This document shows positions 50,833 through 60,219 of a stretch of DNA of 64,000 bases, piece after piece. This DNA is from Hypericibacter terrae (GTDB taxonomy: Bacteria > Pseudomonadota > Alphaproteobacteria > Dongiales > Dongiaceae). Numbering within the stretch: the stretch's first letter is position 1; each line of letters starts with the position of its first letter. The notes under the pieces are model-generated. The model saw only the letters and a program-made list of their open reading frames with translations, was not told the DNA's origin and searched no databases. The position numbers and the translations under genes were made by a program. Location: contig NZ_CP042906.1 in NCBI RefSeq assembly GCF_008728855.1, positions 248,001 through 312,000 on the forward strand. Reading direction: 5' to 3'.

Positions 50833-52050
50833 ATGAAGATCAAGGACCTGAAGACCTTCGTGGTCGGTAATCCGCCGCCGCTGGCGGGGGGCCGCTATTT
50901 CATCTTCGTCAAGCTGATCACCGACAACGGCATCGAGGGCATCGGCGAGGTCTATAACGCGACCTTCCGGCCCGAGGTCATCGTCGAGATGATCAAGGAC
51001 GTGTTCGAGCGCCATGTGCTGGGCATGGACACGTTCCGGATCGAGACGCTCTGGCGCAATGTCCATGGCCGCGGCTACTCGATGCGCCCCGACATCTCGC
51101 TGATGGGCGTGCTGTCGGGCCTCGAGACCGCGCTCTGGGACATCAACGGCAAGGCGCTCGGCAAGCCGGTCTATGAGCTGCTCGGCGGCAAGGTGCATGA
51201 GCGGCTCCGCAGCTACACCTACATCTATCCGCGCCCCGAGGATGGCGGCGCCTATTCCAACTCGCCGGTCTATAGCGATCCCGATGCGGCCGCCGCCCGG
51301 GCGCTCGACTATCTGTCGATGGGCTTCACCGCGCTGAAATTCGACCCGGCGGGTGCCTACTCGACCTTCGATCCGCGCCAGCCCAGCCTCGAGGCGATCG
51401 AGCGCTCGGCGCTCTTCTGCAAGCGGATTCGCGAGGCGGTCGGCACCAAGGCCGATCTGCTGTTCGGGACCCATGGGCAATTCACCAGTTCCGGCGCCAT
51501 CCGCCTGGCCCGCGCGATCGAGCCTTACGATCCCCTGTGGTTCGAGGAGCCGACGCCGCCGGAGATGCCGGAGGAGATGGCCAAGGTCGCGCGCCAGACG
51601 ACGATCCCGATCGCGACCGGCGAGCGCCTCACCACCAAATACGAGTTCAAGCGCGTGCTCGAGCTGGGCGCGGCCTCGATCCTGCAGATGGCGCTGGGCC
51701 GCGTCGGCGGTCTGCTGGAAGCGAAGAAGATCGCCGGCATGGCCGAGACCTTCTATGCGCAGGTGGCGCCGCATCTCTATTGCGGACCGGTGGAGGGGGC
51801 CGCCAACGTCCATCTTTCGGCCGCGATCCCGAACTTCCTCGTGCTCGAGAGCATCGAGCGCTGGGACGGCTTCCACGCCAAGATCCTGAAGAAGGGGATC
51901 CGCTGGGAAGACGGCTATGTGATCCCGCCGACCGAGCCGGGCCTCGGTATCGAGCTCGACGAAGCCGTCGCGCTCGCCCATCCCTGGAAGGGCAGCGATC
52001 TCCATCTCGTGCCGACCTACCGGCCGATCGACGGCTACGGCCGGCAGTAG
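50833..52050 (+). CDS. Enolase-superfamily enzyme (mandelate racemase / sugar-acid dehydratase type)
   Basis: 405 residues, two domains: capping domain 1-125 and barrel. Family motifs: GIEGIGEVYNATF, GLETALWDINGKALGKPVYE, LLGGK, a strand-2 Lys (K169 in ALKFDP), E238/E239 in LWFEEPTPPE and E264 in ATGERLTTKYEF as metal ligands, and VAPHLYCGPVEGAANVHL. The strand usually giving the first metal ligand as D-x-H-G reads G212-T-H-G-Q, i.e. Gly at the Asp position with His214 kept. By style it is a galactonate/sugar-acid dehydratase-like enzyme; substrate unknown. It is followed after 13 bases by a beta-hydroxyacid dehydrogenase-like gene. Confidence 0.9.
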   Translation: MKIKDLKTFVVGNPPPLAGGRYFIFVKLITDNGIEGIGEVYNATFRPEVIVEMIKDVFERHVLGMDTFRIETLWRNVHGRGYSMRPDISLMGVLSGLETALWDINGKALGKPVYELLGGKVHERLRSYTYIYPRPEDGGAYSNSPVYSDPDAAAARALDYLSMGFTALKFDPAGAYSTFDPRQPSLEAIERSALFCKRIREAVGTKADLLFGTHGQFTSSGAIRLARAIEPYDPLWFEEPTPPEMPEEMAKVARQTTIPIATGERLTTKYEFKRVLELGAASILQMALGRVGGLLEAKKIAGMAETFYAQVAPHLYCGPVEGAANVHLSAAIPNFLVLESIERWDGFHAKILKKGIRWEDGYVIPPTEPGLGIELDEAVALAHPWKGSDLHLVPTYRPIDGYGRQ

Positions 52051-52063
52051 GCGGAGCAGCATC

Positions 52064-52984
52064 ATGCAGTACGGTTATATCGGGCTCGGCCATCTGGGTG
52101 GCCATCTGGCGGCAAGCCTGCTCAAGGCGGGCTTTCCCGTCACCGTCCACGACATCGACCGGTCGCTGGGGCATCGTCATCTGGCCCTGGGTGCCAAATG
52201 GGCCGAAAGCCCGCGCGAGCTGGCCGACGGCTGCGACGCGGTCCTCACCTGCCTGCCGTCGCCGGCGGTCTCGCGCAGCGTGCTGGCGGGGCCGGGCGGG
52301 ATCCTCGAAGGCTTGCGGCCCGGCGGGACCTGGATCGAGATGAGCACGCTCGGCCGCGACGACATCATGACCCTGGCGGCACTGGCCGCACCCCGCGGCA
52401 TCTCGGTGCTGGAGGCCCCGGTGACGGGCGGCGTTCATCGCGCCGCGACCGGCGACATCACCATTCTGGCCGGCGGCGAGAAGGACCTTTTCCAGCTGCA
52501 CCGGCCGGCGCTCCAGGCGATGGGCGGCGAGATCTTCCATATGGGTCCGCTGGGCTCGGCCTCGATCATCAAGGTCATCACCAACATGCTGGCCTTCATC
52601 CATCTGGTGGCGGCGGGCGAGGCGCTGATGCTGGCCAAGCGCGGCGGACTCGATCTGGCGAAGGCCTATCACGCGATCGCCGCCAGCTCGGGCAACAGCT
52701 TCGTGCATGAGACCGAGAGCCAGCTCATCCTCAATGGCAGCTACGATATCGGCTTCACCATGGATCTGGCGCTGAAGGATCTGGGCTTCGCAATGAAGTT
52801 CGGCCAGGAGTTCCGCGTGCCGCTGGCCCTCGCGAGCCTGACCCAGCAGATCTTCAAGCAGGCGCAGCAGACCTATGGCGGGGACGCCTGGTCGACCCAG
52901 GTGGTGAAGCTCCTGGAAGACGCGCTCAAGACGGATCTGCGCGCGCCGGGATTTCCCGCGAAGCTCGGTGAAGAAAGCGTCTAG
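52064..52984 (+). CDS. NAD(P)-dependent beta-hydroxyacid dehydrogenase (3-hydroxyisobutyrate dehydrogenase family)
   Basis: 306 residues. N-terminal Rossmann YGYIGLGHLGGHLAASLLKA, substrate motif VLEAPVTGGVHRAATGDITI, catalytic Lys in GSASIIKVITNMLAF and a C-terminal helical dimerisation domain with YDIGFTMDLALKDLGFAMKF. Oxidises or reduces a beta-hydroxyacid such as tartronate semialdehyde or 3-hydroxyisobutyrate. In an operon with the preceding dehydratase-type enzyme, it could act two steps on in a sugar-acid pathway. The palindromic repeat follows its stop. Confidence 0.93.
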   Translation: MQYGYIGLGHLGGHLAASLLKAGFPVTVHDIDRSLGHRHLALGAKWAESPRELADGCDAVLTCLPSPAVSRSVLAGPGGILEGLRPGGTWIEMSTLGRDDIMTLAALAAPRGISVLEAPVTGGVHRAATGDITILAGGEKDLFQLHRPALQAMGGEIFHMGPLGSASIIKVITNMLAFIHLVAAGEALMLAKRGGLDLAKAYHAIAASSGNSFVHETESQLILNGSYDIGFTMDLALKDLGFAMKFGQEFRVPLALASLTQQIFKQAQQTYGGDAWSTQVVKLLEDALKTDLRAPGFPAKLGEESV

Positions 52985-53007
52985 GGCAGACGAAGGCAGC
53001 GAAATTT

Positions 53008-53252
53008 GATCCCCTCCCCCCTTGTGGGGGAGGGCTAGGGAGGGGGCTGCTCGGTATCGCGTCTTCCCCCTCCCTGACCCTCCCCCGTTCCGGCAGGACT
53101 GTCCGGGGAACGGACTCAAGGGATTCAAACGACTCATTTTTATTGTTCTAAGTCTCGCACGCCCACGGATCACGTCTAATCCATATGCGCCAACACTTTG
53201 ATACGATTCATGAAAACTTTCCCCGGACACTCCTGCCGTTCCGGGGGAGGGG
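53008..53252. repeat. Palindromic intergenic repeat, copy 2, interrupted
   Basis: Same element as at 47526-47630: gatcccctccccccttg at the left, gggggagggctagggagggg at 53026-53045, ccccctccctgaccctcccc at 53066-53085, and gggggagggg at 53243-53252. Its central loop, which should read cccccgttccggggg, is split by a 148-bp element (53091-53238). Without the element and duplication the repeat is 94 bp, close to the 105 bp of copy 1. Confidence 0.75.
53091..53238. mobile_element. MITE-like element, 148 bp, 20-bp terminal inverted repeats, TTC target duplication
   Basis: Left end CGGCAGGACTGTCCGGGGAA (53091-53110) and right end TTCCCCGGACACTCCTGCCG (53219-53238) are inverse to each other with one mismatch in 20. 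TTC flanks both sides (53088-53090 and 53239-53241). Removing the element and one TTC restores a symmetrical loop in the host palindromic repeat. The interior is AT-rich by comparison and has no convincing ORF. A transposase acting in trans is required; none is in the window. Confidence 0.8.
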
Positions 53253-53265
53253 ATTGGATCTCGCT

Positions 53266-54567
53266 TCAGATCCTCTCCGCCAGCTTCTCGAGCCGACCGC
53301 TGTCGGCGGCGAGATCGAGGAAGGTGTAGCGGTTGCGGATCTCACGCGCATGGCGCAGCGCGGTCCGATAGAAGGGCTCCGGCCAGCCGATGTCCTGCGG
53401 CTTCATCGGTGCGTTCGCGCGAGCGAGCGCCTTTTCCAAGAGCGACACCGGATAGATCACCTCGGCGATGGTGGCGCGGATGCGCTGCCAGCGCTCGGCG
53501 ATGCGCTGGTTAAGGGCGGCGGCGCGGGGGCTGTCGAGCCGTTTCTGCGTGAACTCGGCCCAGCAGGATTTGCCGATGGCCTCGCCGAAGCGCTTGACGA
53601 ATTCGGCCTCGCTGTTGCGGTCGGGGGCGAGCTCGGGCGGCGGCCCTTCGAGCATCGCTTCCTGCAGGCGCGCCATGCTGAGAGTCGTCACGCCGATCTG
53701 CTCGCCATGGAAGGAGGCGGGCCAGCCAGGATCGCCCAGCATGTCGGCATAATGGCTGATGAGATGCTCGCCCTGGCTCGCCGGCTGGCTGTTGCCATGG
53801 ATCGCGGTGCCGAAGCCTGAGAGCAGGAGCGTGCGCACCAGCCGCTCCATGGCGCCGATATCGCCCGCGACCAGCGCGTCCGTTTCCTCCAGCATCGGCA
53901 GCTCGTCCGCCGCCAGCAGGACGAAGGGCATGGTGCGATAGGGCTGATCGAACAGCAGATGGGCCAGGAGCCAGTCGGCCTGGGCGGTCGGCCGACAGAG
54001 CGAATCGCCCAGGCCCGAGCGGATCATGCGCACGGGTGCGGCCGCCATCACCGAAAGATCCATGAAGGCGCCGACGGGCGCGTGCGCCGTCAGCGATTTC
54101 TTGTGGCCATGGACCGTGATGGCGGCGTTGACGGAGGTATAGCCGTTCATCGAGGGCGCGGTGCCGAACACGACATAGGGCTTGCGGTCCTGGGCGCTCG
54201 CATATTTGCAGAGGTCGTTGATCGAGCCCGAGCCCACCGCGACCAGCGCATCGGCGCTCGCGGTCGCCTCGCGGATCGTGGCGACGGTTTCGCTGTCGGC
54301 ATGGGGACGGTTCGGCAGGATCACGCTCACCACCTCGCCTTTGGCGGCGAGCGCGCGTTCCACGCGAGCCCCCAGCACGCCATGCGTGGTGCGGTCGCTC
54401 ACGACGGCGAGACGAGGCCCCAGCCCCAGCGGCACCACCAGCTCGCCCTCATCGCCGGCAAGCGACCGCGCCATCACGACCGACCGTGTCGCCACCTGGA
54501 GCGGCGCGCCGCCATCGGGGTCCGGATAGGTGCCCGAGACGATCTGCGCGAGAATATCCTGTGTCAC
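53266..54567 (-). CDS. AraM/EgsA-like sn-glycerol-1-phosphate-type dehydrogenase
   Basis: 433 residues from GTG 54567, chosen because AGGAG lies nine bases upstream; the open frame reaches 54786 but runs inside the kinase gene. NAD(P)-dependent, metal-dependent dehydrogenase of the glycerol-1-phosphate group: VAVGSGSINDLCKYASAQDR, FGTAPSMNGYTSVNAAITVH, HKKSLTAHAPVGAFMDL, metal ligands in SGLGDSLCRPTAQADW (Asp), QPASQGEHLISHY and ASFHGEQIGVTTL (His). Together with a carbohydrate kinase and aldolase it is more likely to oxidise a sugar-alcohol phosphate than to make archaeal-type lipid (inference). Last gene of the DeoR-led operon. Confidence 0.88.
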   Translation of the reverse strand: MTQDILAQIVSGTYPDPDGGAPLQVATRSVVMARSLAGDEGELVVPLGLGPRLAVVSDRTTHGVLGARVERALAAKGEVVSVILPNRPHADSETVATIREATASADALVAVGSGSINDLCKYASAQDRKPYVVFGTAPSMNGYTSVNAAITVHGHKKSLTAHAPVGAFMDLSVMAAAPVRMIRSGLGDSLCRPTAQADWLLAHLLFDQPYRTMPFVLLAADELPMLEETDALVAGDIGAMERLVRTLLLSGFGTAIHGNSQPASQGEHLISHYADMLGDPGWPASFHGEQIGVTTLSMARLQEAMLEGPPPELAPDRNSEAEFVKRFGEAIGKSCWAEFTQKRLDSPRAAALNQRIAERWQRIRATIAEVIYPVSLLEKALARANAPMKPQDIGWPEPFYRTALRHAREIRNRYTFLDLAADSGRLEKLAERI

Positions 54568-54589
54568 CGCGTCCAACTCCTGAGGTCCG

Positions 54590-56053
54590 TCATCGCACCG
54601 GCAGGGCCGGCTCGTAGAGGGGTTTGAGCGCCGCGAAAAGGCGGCGATAGCGCGCATAGGCGTCGTCATAGACGGCCTTTCGGCCCGGGACCGGCTGCAG
54701 GGTCTCCCGCTTGCCGCTGACCAGCGCCGCTGCTTGCCGTAGATCGGCGATGCGCCCGGCCGCGACCGCCGCCAGCATGGCAGCACCGATCGGCGAGCTG
54801 TCGATCTCGCGCGGCCATTGCACGGGCAATCCCGTCAGGTCGGCACGGATCTGGCCCCAGATCCGGCTGCGGGCGCCGCCGCCCAGCAGCAGCAGGGAAT
54901 CGGTCGCGACCCCCATCTGCGCCAGCCGGCCGGTGACGTCGCGCATGGCGAAGGCGCAGCCCTCAAGCAGCGCGCGCGCCCAATGGGCGCGGCCATGCGA
55001 GGGCGTCATTCCGTAGAAACAGCCGCGCGCGCCGGGGACCCATTCGGGGGCCATGGCGCCGGTCAGTGCCGGGAGGAACAGCAGCCCGTCGGCACCCGGC
55101 GGTGCTTCGGCCGCCAGCTCATCGAGCGCTGCGAAGCTGGCGATGCCCAGGAGCTCCTTGAGCCAGACCAGGGCGCCGCCGCAGAGCCAGCCGGGATTCT
55201 CGATCAGATAGGCGCCCCCCGGATAGGCGTGGGTCTCGACCAGGCTGTCCTGGTCGATGGAGGGCTCGCGGTGGATCGCACCCACCACCTCGCCCGTGCC
55301 GAGCACCACCACGACCGGGCCTGGATCGACGACGCCGGCGCCGAGCGCGGTCGAGAAATCGTCGCCGGTGCCGACGGCCACGGGAATGCCGGCGGGCAGT
55401 CCGGTGAGCGCCGCGCCTTGCGGCGTCAAGCTGCCGGCGGCTTCCGCAGCCTCGGCCAGCGGCGGCAATTCGCGCTCTTCGATGCCGAAGAGGCCGAGCA
55501 GGGTCGGGTCGTAGCGGCGATCCTTCAGCGAATAGACCATGCTGGTCGAGGCCAGCGCGTGATCCATGACCGCGCGGCCCGTCAACCGCTCGACCAGATA
55601 GGAAACCGGCTGATGGAAGCGGCGGATCGAGGAATCGCCCTGCTGCTTGAGCCAGCTGATCTTCGCCGCCATATGGCTGGCATCGAGCACCAGCCCGCCG
55701 GTGGCGCGCACGGTTGCGGCCGGGACCGATGCGGTATGCGCCTCCGCACGCCGGTCGATCCAGATCAGGCAGGGCCCGGTGGGCTGCCCCTTGTCGTTGA
55801 CCGGCACGCAACCGTCGAGCTGGCCGCAGAGGCCGAGGGCCTCGATCCGGTGGGGTTCGACGCCGGCCTGCGCCAGGGCGGCCGCGATCGCCGGGCCCAG
55901 CGCCCGTTCCCACAGGCCCGGATGCTGCTCGGCCCAGCCCGGTTGCGGAAAGCTCGGCTTGTAGGCCTCGGCGGCGCGACCGCGGAGCGCCAGGGCGGAG
56001 TCTGCGACCACCGCCTTGAGGCTCTGCGTGCCGACATCGACGCCGACGATCAT
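54590..56053 (-). CDS. FGGY-family carbohydrate kinase (xylulokinase-like)
   Basis: 487 residues, two-domain actin-like fold. N-terminal MIVGVDVGTQSLKAVVAD, CGQLDGCVPVNDKGQP, LIWIDRRAEAHT, the GTGDDFSTALGAGVVDPGP region and the FGGY signature-like LLLLGGGARSRIWGQIRADL near the C-terminus. Phosphorylates a ketose or polyol; xylulokinase is the nearest named type but substrate cannot be fixed. Sits between the aldolase and dehydrogenase genes on the minus strand, 34 and 22 bases apart. Confidence 0.93.
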   Translation of the reverse strand: MIVGVDVGTQSLKAVVADSALALRGRAAEAYKPSFPQPGWAEQHPGLWERALGPAIAAALAQAGVEPHRIEALGLCGQLDGCVPVNDKGQPTGPCLIWIDRRAEAHTASVPAATVRATGGLVLDASHMAAKISWLKQQGDSSIRRFHQPVSYLVERLTGRAVMDHALASTSMVYSLKDRRYDPTLLGLFGIEERELPPLAEAAEAAGSLTPQGAALTGLPAGIPVAVGTGDDFSTALGAGVVDPGPVVVVLGTGEVVGAIHREPSIDQDSLVETHAYPGGAYLIENPGWLCGGALVWLKELLGIASFAALDELAAEAPPGADGLLFLPALTGAMAPEWVPGARGCFYGMTPSHGRAHWARALLEGCAFAMRDVTGRLAQMGVATDSLLLLGGGARSRIWGQIRADLTGLPVQWPREIDSSPIGAAMLAAVAAGRIADLRQAAALVSGKRETLQPVPGRKAVYDDAYARYRRLFAALKPLYEPALPVR

Positions 56054-56087
56054 GACCGCATCCCGTATCGCTCCGATCCCTCGTCTC

Positions 56088-56753
56088 TCAGCAGCAGGAG
56101 GCCGAGACCGGTTCCTCTTTCGTCTGGCCGTAGCCGCGAAATTTCTCGATCACCCGCTGGATTTCCGCGTCGGGCAGGATCTTCGGCTTGCCGACCTGGA
56201 GCGCCCGCCAATATTGCGCCGCCAGGGTCTCGACCTCGACCGCGAGCCACATCGCCTTCTTGAGGTTGGGGCCCAGCACGATCATGCCGTGGTTGGCGAG
56301 CAGGCAGGCGAGGCTGCCCTTGAGCGCTTTCAGCGCATTGTCCGCAGTCTCCTGCGTGCCATAGGTCGCATAGGGCGCGCAGCGGATCTTGCTGCCGCCC
56401 GTGGCGGCGATCATGTAATGCACCGCCGGAATGTCGAGATGAAGGCAGGAGAGCGTCGCCGCGAACATCGAATGGGTGTGGACGACGGCGCCGACCTCGG
56501 GGCGCGTCTTCATCAGGTCGCGATGGAAGCGCCATTCGCTGGAGGGCTTGCGCTTGCCTTCATGGGTGCCGTCGAGATGCATCACCACGATGTCGCCGGG
56601 CCTGGTCTCCTCATAGGTCATGCCCGAGGGCGTGATCAGGAAGCCTTCGGGCACGCGCACGCTGATATTGCCCGAGGTGCCCTGGTTGATGCCGCGGGCG
56701 TTCATGTTGATGCAGGCGGCGACGATTTCCCGCCGCAGGGCTTCATGCTTCAT
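56088..56753 (-). CDS. Class II aldolase/adducin family protein (fuculose-phosphate aldolase-like)
   Basis: 221 residues. Zinc-dependent aldolase of the FucA/AraD type: NQGTSGNISVRVPEGFLITP and SGMTYEETRPGDIV at the phosphate site, Glu73-region SEWRFHRDLMKTRPEVGAVV with HTHSMFAATLS (zinc His pair), and LANHGMIVLGPNLKKA (third His). Cleaves a ketose-1-phosphate to DHAP and an aldehyde. In operon with the FGGY kinase and the AraM-like dehydrogenase, it supplies the cleavage step of the proposed pathway. Ends CC, as do some metal proteins, significance unknown. Confidence 0.92.
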   Translation of the reverse strand: MKHEALRREIVAACINMNARGINQGTSGNISVRVPEGFLITPSGMTYEETRPGDIVVMHLDGTHEGKRKPSSEWRFHRDLMKTRPEVGAVVHTHSMFAATLSCLHLDIPAVHYMIAATGGSKIRCAPYATYGTQETADNALKALKGSLACLLANHGMIVLGPNLKKAMWLAVEVETLAAQYWRALQVGKPKILPDAEIQRVIEKFRGYGQTKEEPVSASCC

Positions 56754-56816
56754 CTTTCGTCTCCGATCAGAAATGCGGTGGCCTGGCCGTCCGGAACAGG
56801 TCGCGGGCGGCGGGCC

Positions 56817-57587
56817 TCATGAATTCTCGCTGCCCACCACGAGCAGCTCGAGCGGCAGATTGGCAAGCGTGGCGGCGGTGGCCGGGTCAGGGCGCCGGTC
56901 GGTCACCAGATGCGTGACCTTGTCGAAATTGTCGACGCGGACCGGGGCGTAGCGGTTGAACTTGGTGTGATCGGCGACCACGACCGGCGTGCGCGCGGAT
57001 TGCAGCATCAGGCTGTGCAGCTCGCCTTCCTCGCGGGTGTAGTCCATGAGCCAGCCCGCGGGCGAAATGGCACCGGCGCCGACGAAGACGAAATCGGCGA
57101 AGTAATGCGTCAGCATGGTGGTGGCGTCGCGGCCCAGCGTGGCCCCGTTCGCAGGCTGCACCTCGCCGCCCAGCATATAGACGCGGTTCTTGTTGTGGCC
57201 GACGAGCTTGCTGCAGCTCGAGATGCTGTTGGTGAAGATGGTGAGGCCCTCGCGCACCAGCAGCGCATCGGCCACGCTCTGCATCGTGGTGCCGCTGGCG
57301 AGGATCACCGACGCGCCGTCGGGGACGAGGCTGGCCGCGAGTCGCCCCATGGCGCGCTTGCCCTCGACATTGGTGACCTGGCGGACCTCGATCTCGGGCT
57401 CGTTGCGCTCGAGCGAGAGCGCACCGCCATGGGTCTTGCGCAGCCGGTTGCGCTCGGCCAGCAGCAGCAGGTCGCGGCGCACGGTCTCGCGCGACACCTT
57501 GAGCTTGCGCTGGATCTCGGTGATCGAGACCGAGCCGCGCGAGTTCACCATCGACAGAATCTGATTTTGCCGTTCCTCGGCTAACAC
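56817..57587 (-). CDS. DeoR/GlpR-family transcriptional regulator
   Basis: 256 residues from GTG 57587 with GAGGAAA upstream; longer frames to 57836 overlap the divergent gene and are rejected. N-terminal helix-turn-helix ERQNQILSMVNSRGSVSITE, IQRKLKVSRETVRRDLLLLA, followed by the DeoR KTHGGALSLERNEPE junction and a sugar-phosphate sensor domain (VILASGTTMQSVADALL, ISPAGWLMDYTREEGELHSL). Usually a repressor released by a phosphorylated sugar. It heads the operon with aldolase, kinase and dehydrogenase and faces the importer genes. Confidence 0.93.
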   Translation of the reverse strand: MLAEERQNQILSMVNSRGSVSITEIQRKLKVSRETVRRDLLLLAERNRLRKTHGGALSLERNEPEIEVRQVTNVEGKRAMGRLAASLVPDGASVILASGTTMQSVADALLVREGLTIFTNSISSCSKLVGHNKNRVYMLGGEVQPANGATLGRDATTMLTHYFADFVFVGAGAISPAGWLMDYTREEGELHSLMLQSARTPVVVADHTKFNRYAPVRVDNFDKVTHLVTDRRPDPATAATLANLPLELLVVGSENS

Positions 57588-57737
57588 GCCTGTTTCCTCT
57601 CGTCCGTCCCGTCGCCCGCGCCCCGTCTCTATAGCCGGCGCCGGCGAATCGGGTGCGTGCCCCCTCGAGGATTTCTGCCGCTCCGGCGCCCAGGGAATGG
57701 GCGCCGCCGCCCCTCGATGAGGCATTTTTAGCACTAT

Positions 57738-57766
57738 ATTGCATTTAGTAGCAATTATGTTGCAAT
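57738..57766. promoter_or_regulatory. TTGC/GCAA repeats, candidate DeoR operator
   Basis: ATTGC at 57738-57742, GCAAT at 57751-57755 and TTGCAAT at 57760-57766 form overlapping inverted and direct repeats in a strikingly AT-rich stretch just upstream of the binding-protein gene and 150 bases from the DeoR start. Position fits repression of the importer operon and of DeoR itself; the -10 region could overlap it. Confidence 0.5.
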
Positions 57767-57783
57767 CTGGGGAGGTCAAGAAG

Positions 57784-59040
57784 ATGGCGAACGCCATCGG
57801 CCGGCCTGCCGGCACCCCACAGGGAGAGAACGCCATGTCGATTTCTCATACGAGACTGCGCATTGCTTCGTCGGCGCGCCGCGTCGGCACCACCCGCCGG
57901 GCGCTGCTCAAAGGCGCAGCGATCGCCGGCGCGGGACTGGTCTTCCGTCCGATGGCGCCTTTCATCAGCAATGCCGAGGCGGCGACGCCGACCTTGCGGC
58001 TGCTCATGTGGCAGCCCTACGCCATCAACGAAACGATCGCCGAGTTCGAATCGAAGTTCGGGGCCAAGTTCGCGCCCACCTTCTTCGACGGCAACTCCGA
58101 GGCCTTCAACAAGATGAAGGTGGGCGGCACCAAGGACTTCGACATCGTCCAGGGCGACGGCTTCTGGCCGCGCCTCTATTTCCGCCAGGGCCTCACCCAG
58201 GCGGTCGATTACGGCAAGATCGCCAGCATGGCGAACGTGTTTCCCGATTTCCTGCCGCCGAATTTCCCGCTGCTCGCTGATCCGTCGGGCGAGCATAAGG
58301 TGGCGGCGCCCAATTGCTGGGGCGGCTACGGCATCACGGTCAATTCGAGCCAGGTCGCCGCGGGCGATATCGGCTCGATCAGCCTGCTGCTGAACGAGAA
58401 GTACAAAGGCAAGATGTCGACCAACTCGCGCTTCGAGGAGAACATCGCGCTGATCGGCATCCTCGCCGCGACCAATCTCGGCACCATCTCGGGCCCCCGG
58501 CCCGACGGCAACCCCTTCAACCCCTACAATCTCACCGATGCCGAACTCGAGGAGACCAAGAAGCTTCTGATCCAGCAGAAGAAGCTCCTGCTCACGCGCT
58601 ATCAGGACTATGACGCGCTCGACCGGCTGATGCGCGGCGGGGCGGTATGGGCCGCACCCGAGTTCGCCGAGACCTATCGCCATCTGACGGTGCTGAAGCA
58701 GGACGGCAAGCTCGACTTCGACATCCAGCACGTGCTGAAGCCGAAGGAAGGCGGGCTCGGCTGGGTCGATACCTGGATGATCAGCTCGGGCGCCGATTCC
58801 GAGCGGGTCGAGCTGGCGCATCACTGGATGGACAGCTTCCTCAAGAAGGACAATTACGTGCGGGTGGTGCGCAGCACCGGCTATGGCGGCACCGTCGACC
58901 TGCGCGACCTGCTCTCGCCCAACGAGATCGAACTTTACTTCCAGAATCGCAGCAGCGAGGCTAGCCAGCTGCATATGTTCGATCAGCCCTCCTCGCCCGA
59001 GAAATGGGAGCGGATCTGGTCCGACGTCGAGGCCTCGTAA
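57784..59040 (+). CDS. PotD-type ABC substrate-binding protein, second importer
   Basis: 418 residues from ATG 57784, which has a perfect GGGGAGG at eight bases; ATG 57835 in the same frame also has AGGGAGAG and would give 401 residues. Tat-like leader RRVGTTRRALLKGAAIAGAG with cleavage near NAEAAT, then LRLLMWQPYAINETIAEFES, FDIVQGDGFWPRLYFRQGL, NCWGGYGITVNSSQVA and GGLGWVDTWMISSGADSERV. Belongs to the spermidine/putrescine-binding family by sequence, but its DeoR-regulated sugar-enzyme neighbours suggest another solute. First gene of a four-gene importer operon. Confidence 0.92.
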   Translation: MANAIGRPAGTPQGENAMSISHTRLRIASSARRVGTTRRALLKGAAIAGAGLVFRPMAPFISNAEAATPTLRLLMWQPYAINETIAEFESKFGAKFAPTFFDGNSEAFNKMKVGGTKDFDIVQGDGFWPRLYFRQGLTQAVDYGKIASMANVFPDFLPPNFPLLADPSGEHKVAAPNCWGGYGITVNSSQVAAGDIGSISLLLNEKYKGKMSTNSRFEENIALIGILAATNLGTISGPRPDGNPFNPYNLTDAELEETKKLLIQQKKLLLTRYQDYDALDRLMRGGAVWAAPEFAETYRHLTVLKQDGKLDFDIQHVLKPKEGGLGWVDTWMISSGADSERVELAHHWMDSFLKKDNYVRVVRSTGYGGTVDLRDLLSPNEIELYFQNRSSEASQLHMFDQPSSPEKWERIWSDVEAS

Positions 59041-59129
59041 CGTCGGGGGACGTTCACGGGAGCCGGGCCGCCCCGCCAAGGGGCGGCCCCCAAATTCTGG
59101 ATCGGTCAGTCGAGGCGAACGGGAGAGCC

Positions 59130-60215
<1,086 letters not shown>

Positions 60216-60219
60216 GGCG

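Noticed and set aside
53185-53820. 211-codon plus-strand frame beginning inside the MITE-like element
   Set aside because: It lies opposite the AraM-like dehydrogenase and would need a start inside the inserted element.
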